Of a DNA stretch of 64,000 nt, positions 62,630-64,000 are shown one piece after another. The notes beneath the pieces are model-generated. The model did no database searches and was not told the origin of the DNA. It was given only the letters and a program-made list of their open reading frames with translations. Within the stretch, counting starts at the first letter, position 1. Each line of letters begins with the position of its first letter. Source of the stretch: Brevibacillus panacihumi W25 (GTDB lineage Bacteria > Bacillota > Bacilli > Brevibacillales > Brevibacillaceae); contig NZ_KI629782.1 of NCBI RefSeq assembly GCF_000503775.1, positions 1,031,540 to 1,095,539 on the forward strand, read 5' to 3'. The translations under genes and the position numbers were made by a program.

Positions 62630-64000
62630 GAAATTCATTCCATTACGCTGACTGAAAGTCAGCCTTATAAGGTTCGCTTCTCGTTAAAATGCAGTATATC
62701 CAGCGGATTAGCTTATTCACACAAGCAATCACAACCTGTTTGTGGGGCTTTCCTTCCCCCTTTTTCACGTCATAATACTCACGTAATCGCTGATTTACTG
62801 AGCTTTGTAAGAGACACCCCTTTCGTCTTCTTACTCCGCATTGTACAGCTTGGTACAGCGCTCTTCGCAAGCGTTTGGAACCCCGTTTGGTAATTCGGTT
62901 TGTGCTTGCTGTGAACTTTCCGGAGGATGTGACACTTGGGTCAACCCCAGCGAATGCGACCAATTTCTTTGCGTGGTCAAACCGTTCGATTTCCCCAATT
63001 TCGGCCAGGATTGTGGCAGCAATCTTGTTTCCCACGCCGGGAATCGAACGGAGTAGATCATATTCTTTTTTTTCTTCAGCCAGGGCATCTATTTGTTTTT
63101 CAAGCTTGGATAGATGCTCCTGGTATTGAAGTAGCAACGTGATGAACATACGTAAACTAAGCACATAACTCTCATGGACCCCTTCTTGAAAGGGGCTTTT
63201 TTCTGCCGCTGCCATCATATCTATTGCCTTTTCCTTTGCCCACTTCGGTGACCGTCCACGAACAAGCTTTGTGTTCATACACTCCGCTAGCTTGTCCACT
63301 CCTGCCGTTTTTACCGCCCCTGGTGTTGAATACATTTCCAACACTCCCAATGATACCGTTGAATACAAATCCCCAAACACACCTTCATACGTGGGAAAGA
63401 CCTGGTCTAGGACAGCCCGAAATTGCAATTTTGTCTGAACATACATATCCGTCATTGCCTCATGTTGTCTCGTGAGATGACGTAAATGAAGCCAGTGCGT
63501 TTCCTGCTTTTGGTACGGTTCAAACTCCTCTTTGTAATAAAGTTCTCCTAAATGAACCGCGTCCAATTTATCGGTCTTCACTTTTCTTAGGTGCGTTTTC
63601 TTAGCCCGCTGGGCTAATAAGGGATTAAGGATATACAGGTCATAATTTTTCTCCTCTGCCCACTCTACAATGGGAAGGTGGTAGTGACCTGTAGCCTCAA
63701 GAATAATTGCTGGACGACAACCGCTGTCCTTTTCTACTTCCTTTAGCCTTCCATGAAGCCATTCCAAATCTGTTATGGTATGCGAAAAACGAAATCCTTT
63801 TCCGTATAATTTGTTCCGATCCAGAAAGATCTGTGCTTGGCTTTCTCCTTTTGCCACATCGATTCCTACAACTGGATTCACGTTCTTCCTTCCCCTCACT
63901 TCTTTTACCGGCAGCCCCTTTAGCACTTGTATGCCATAGCTTCGCATGTGATACGGGATCTTGTCCCAACCAGCCCAAACATAGTTGTACAAGTAGGGGG
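62630..64000 (-). mobile_element. IS110-family insertion sequence, partly beyond the window
   Basis: The transposase gene is complete, but the left non-coding end of the element runs out of the window. IS110 elements have no clear terminal repeats, so ends are estimated. In this family the non-coding end before the transposase encodes the bridge RNA; 63882-64000 would hold part of it. Confidence 0.7.
62643..63881 (-). CDS. IS110-family DEDD transposase
   Basis: 412 residues from GTG 63881 (GGGGAAGGAAG upstream), matching the usual NPVVGIDVAKGESQ start. N-terminal RuvC-like DEDD domain (first Asp in GIDVAK, Glu in ILEATGHYH, KTDKLDAVHLG). C-terminal Transposase_20 domain has LRSIPGVGNKIAATILAEIGEIERF, FAGVDPSVTSSGKF and ITKRGSKRLRRALYQAV, with its serine. 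It appears intact and could be active with its bridge RNA. Confidence 0.93.
   Translation of the reverse strand: MNPVVGIDVAKGESQAQIFLDRNKLYGKGFRFSHTITDLEWLHGRLKEVEKDSGCRPAIILEATGHYHLPIVEWAEEKNYDLYILNPLLAQRAKKTHLRKVKTDKLDAVHLGELYYKEEFEPYQKQETHWLHLRHLTRQHEAMTDMYVQTKLQFRAVLDQVFPTYEGVFGDLYSTVSLGVLEMYSTPGAVKTAGVDKLAECMNTKLVRGRSPKWAKEKAIDMMAAAEKSPFQEGVHESYVLSLRMFITLLLQYQEHLSKLEKQIDALAEEKKEYDLLRSIPGVGNKIAATILAEIGEIERFDHAKKLVAFAGVDPSVTSSGKFTASTNRITKRGSKRLRRALYQAVQCGVRRRKGCLLQSSVNQRLREYYDVKKGEGKPHKQVVIACVNKLIRWIYCILTRSEPYKADFQSA

Noticed and set aside
1..64000. CRISPR arrays, rRNA and tRNA genes
   Set aside because: No regularly spaced repeats and no recognisable rRNA or tRNA sequence seen on reading both strands.

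Overview
The window looks like the chromosome of a Gram-positive, spore-forming Bacillota, most likely Brevibacillus or a close relative. The evidence is gene content and order: acyl-CoA ligase, fadR, enoyl-CoA hydratase, etfB, etfA, trxA, uvrC, lysC, yslB-like, sdhCAB and then gerE, which is the order known around these genes in Bacillus. Other pointers are the S-layer pyruvyl-transferase CsaB, strong AGGAGG ribosome binding sites, frequent GTG/TTG starts and sporulation promoters. I saw no rRNA, tRNA or CRISPR array.

Layout. 1-9.2 kb: a cut-off methyltransferase, a glycosyltransferase, a secreted CAP protein, and a probable mother-cell (spore-envelope) locus with a glycosyltransferase, a cysteine-rich coat-like protein, a coiled-coil protein, a small cysteine protein and a JAMM peptidase. 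9.2-12.8 kb: a complete fixABCX operon. 13-26 kb: cysK and a run of single housekeeping or accessory genes (acetyltransferases, deaminase, ion channel, solute-binding lipoprotein, aldo/keto reductase with MFS pump and a divergent HxlR regulator, AraC regulator, two short-chain dehydrogenases). 26.4-28.1 kb: an IS200/IS605 element with intact tnpB and decayed tnpA. 28.2-36.05 kb: gerE and the element that splits it. 36-43 kb: two ABC permeases, cheX, and a large subtilisin-like secreted protease. 43-57 kb: sdhCAB, yslB-like gene, lysC with a lysine riboswitch, uvrC, trxA, and the fatty-acid beta-oxidation genes. 57-62.4 kb: an LCP-family protein, thiolase, PrmA-like methyltransferase, csaB and a second methyltransferase. 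62.6-64 kb: an IS110-family transposase.

Main discovery. gerE, the last mother-cell sporulation regulator, appears to be cut at its first codons by a 7.56 kb integrative element. The coding part (28180-28401, minus strand) has no ribosome binding site or promoter of its own. A consensus SigK promoter and a strong Shine-Dalgarno sequence, correctly spaced for the gerE TTG start, lie 7.5 kb away at 35973-36050. Both junctions carry the same 14-bp sequence, CGCTACCCTTCAAT. Joining the two inner flanks, as in an excised circle, gives a perfect inverted repeat (CACTATTG, 11 bp, CAATAGTG), as expected for a tyrosine-recombinase core site. The element carries an intact tyrosine integrase, an excisionase-like protein, remnants of a second integrase/excisionase pair, a tiny secreted peptide, small membrane proteins, a DUF2935 protein and a glycosyltransferase. 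This arrangement resembles the skin element in sigK: excision in the mother cell would rebuild gerE.

A second notable signal is an almost identical 88/87-bp repeat made of three consecutive palindromes. It occurs at 12969 and 54784, each time directly after the T-tract of a minus-strand terminator.
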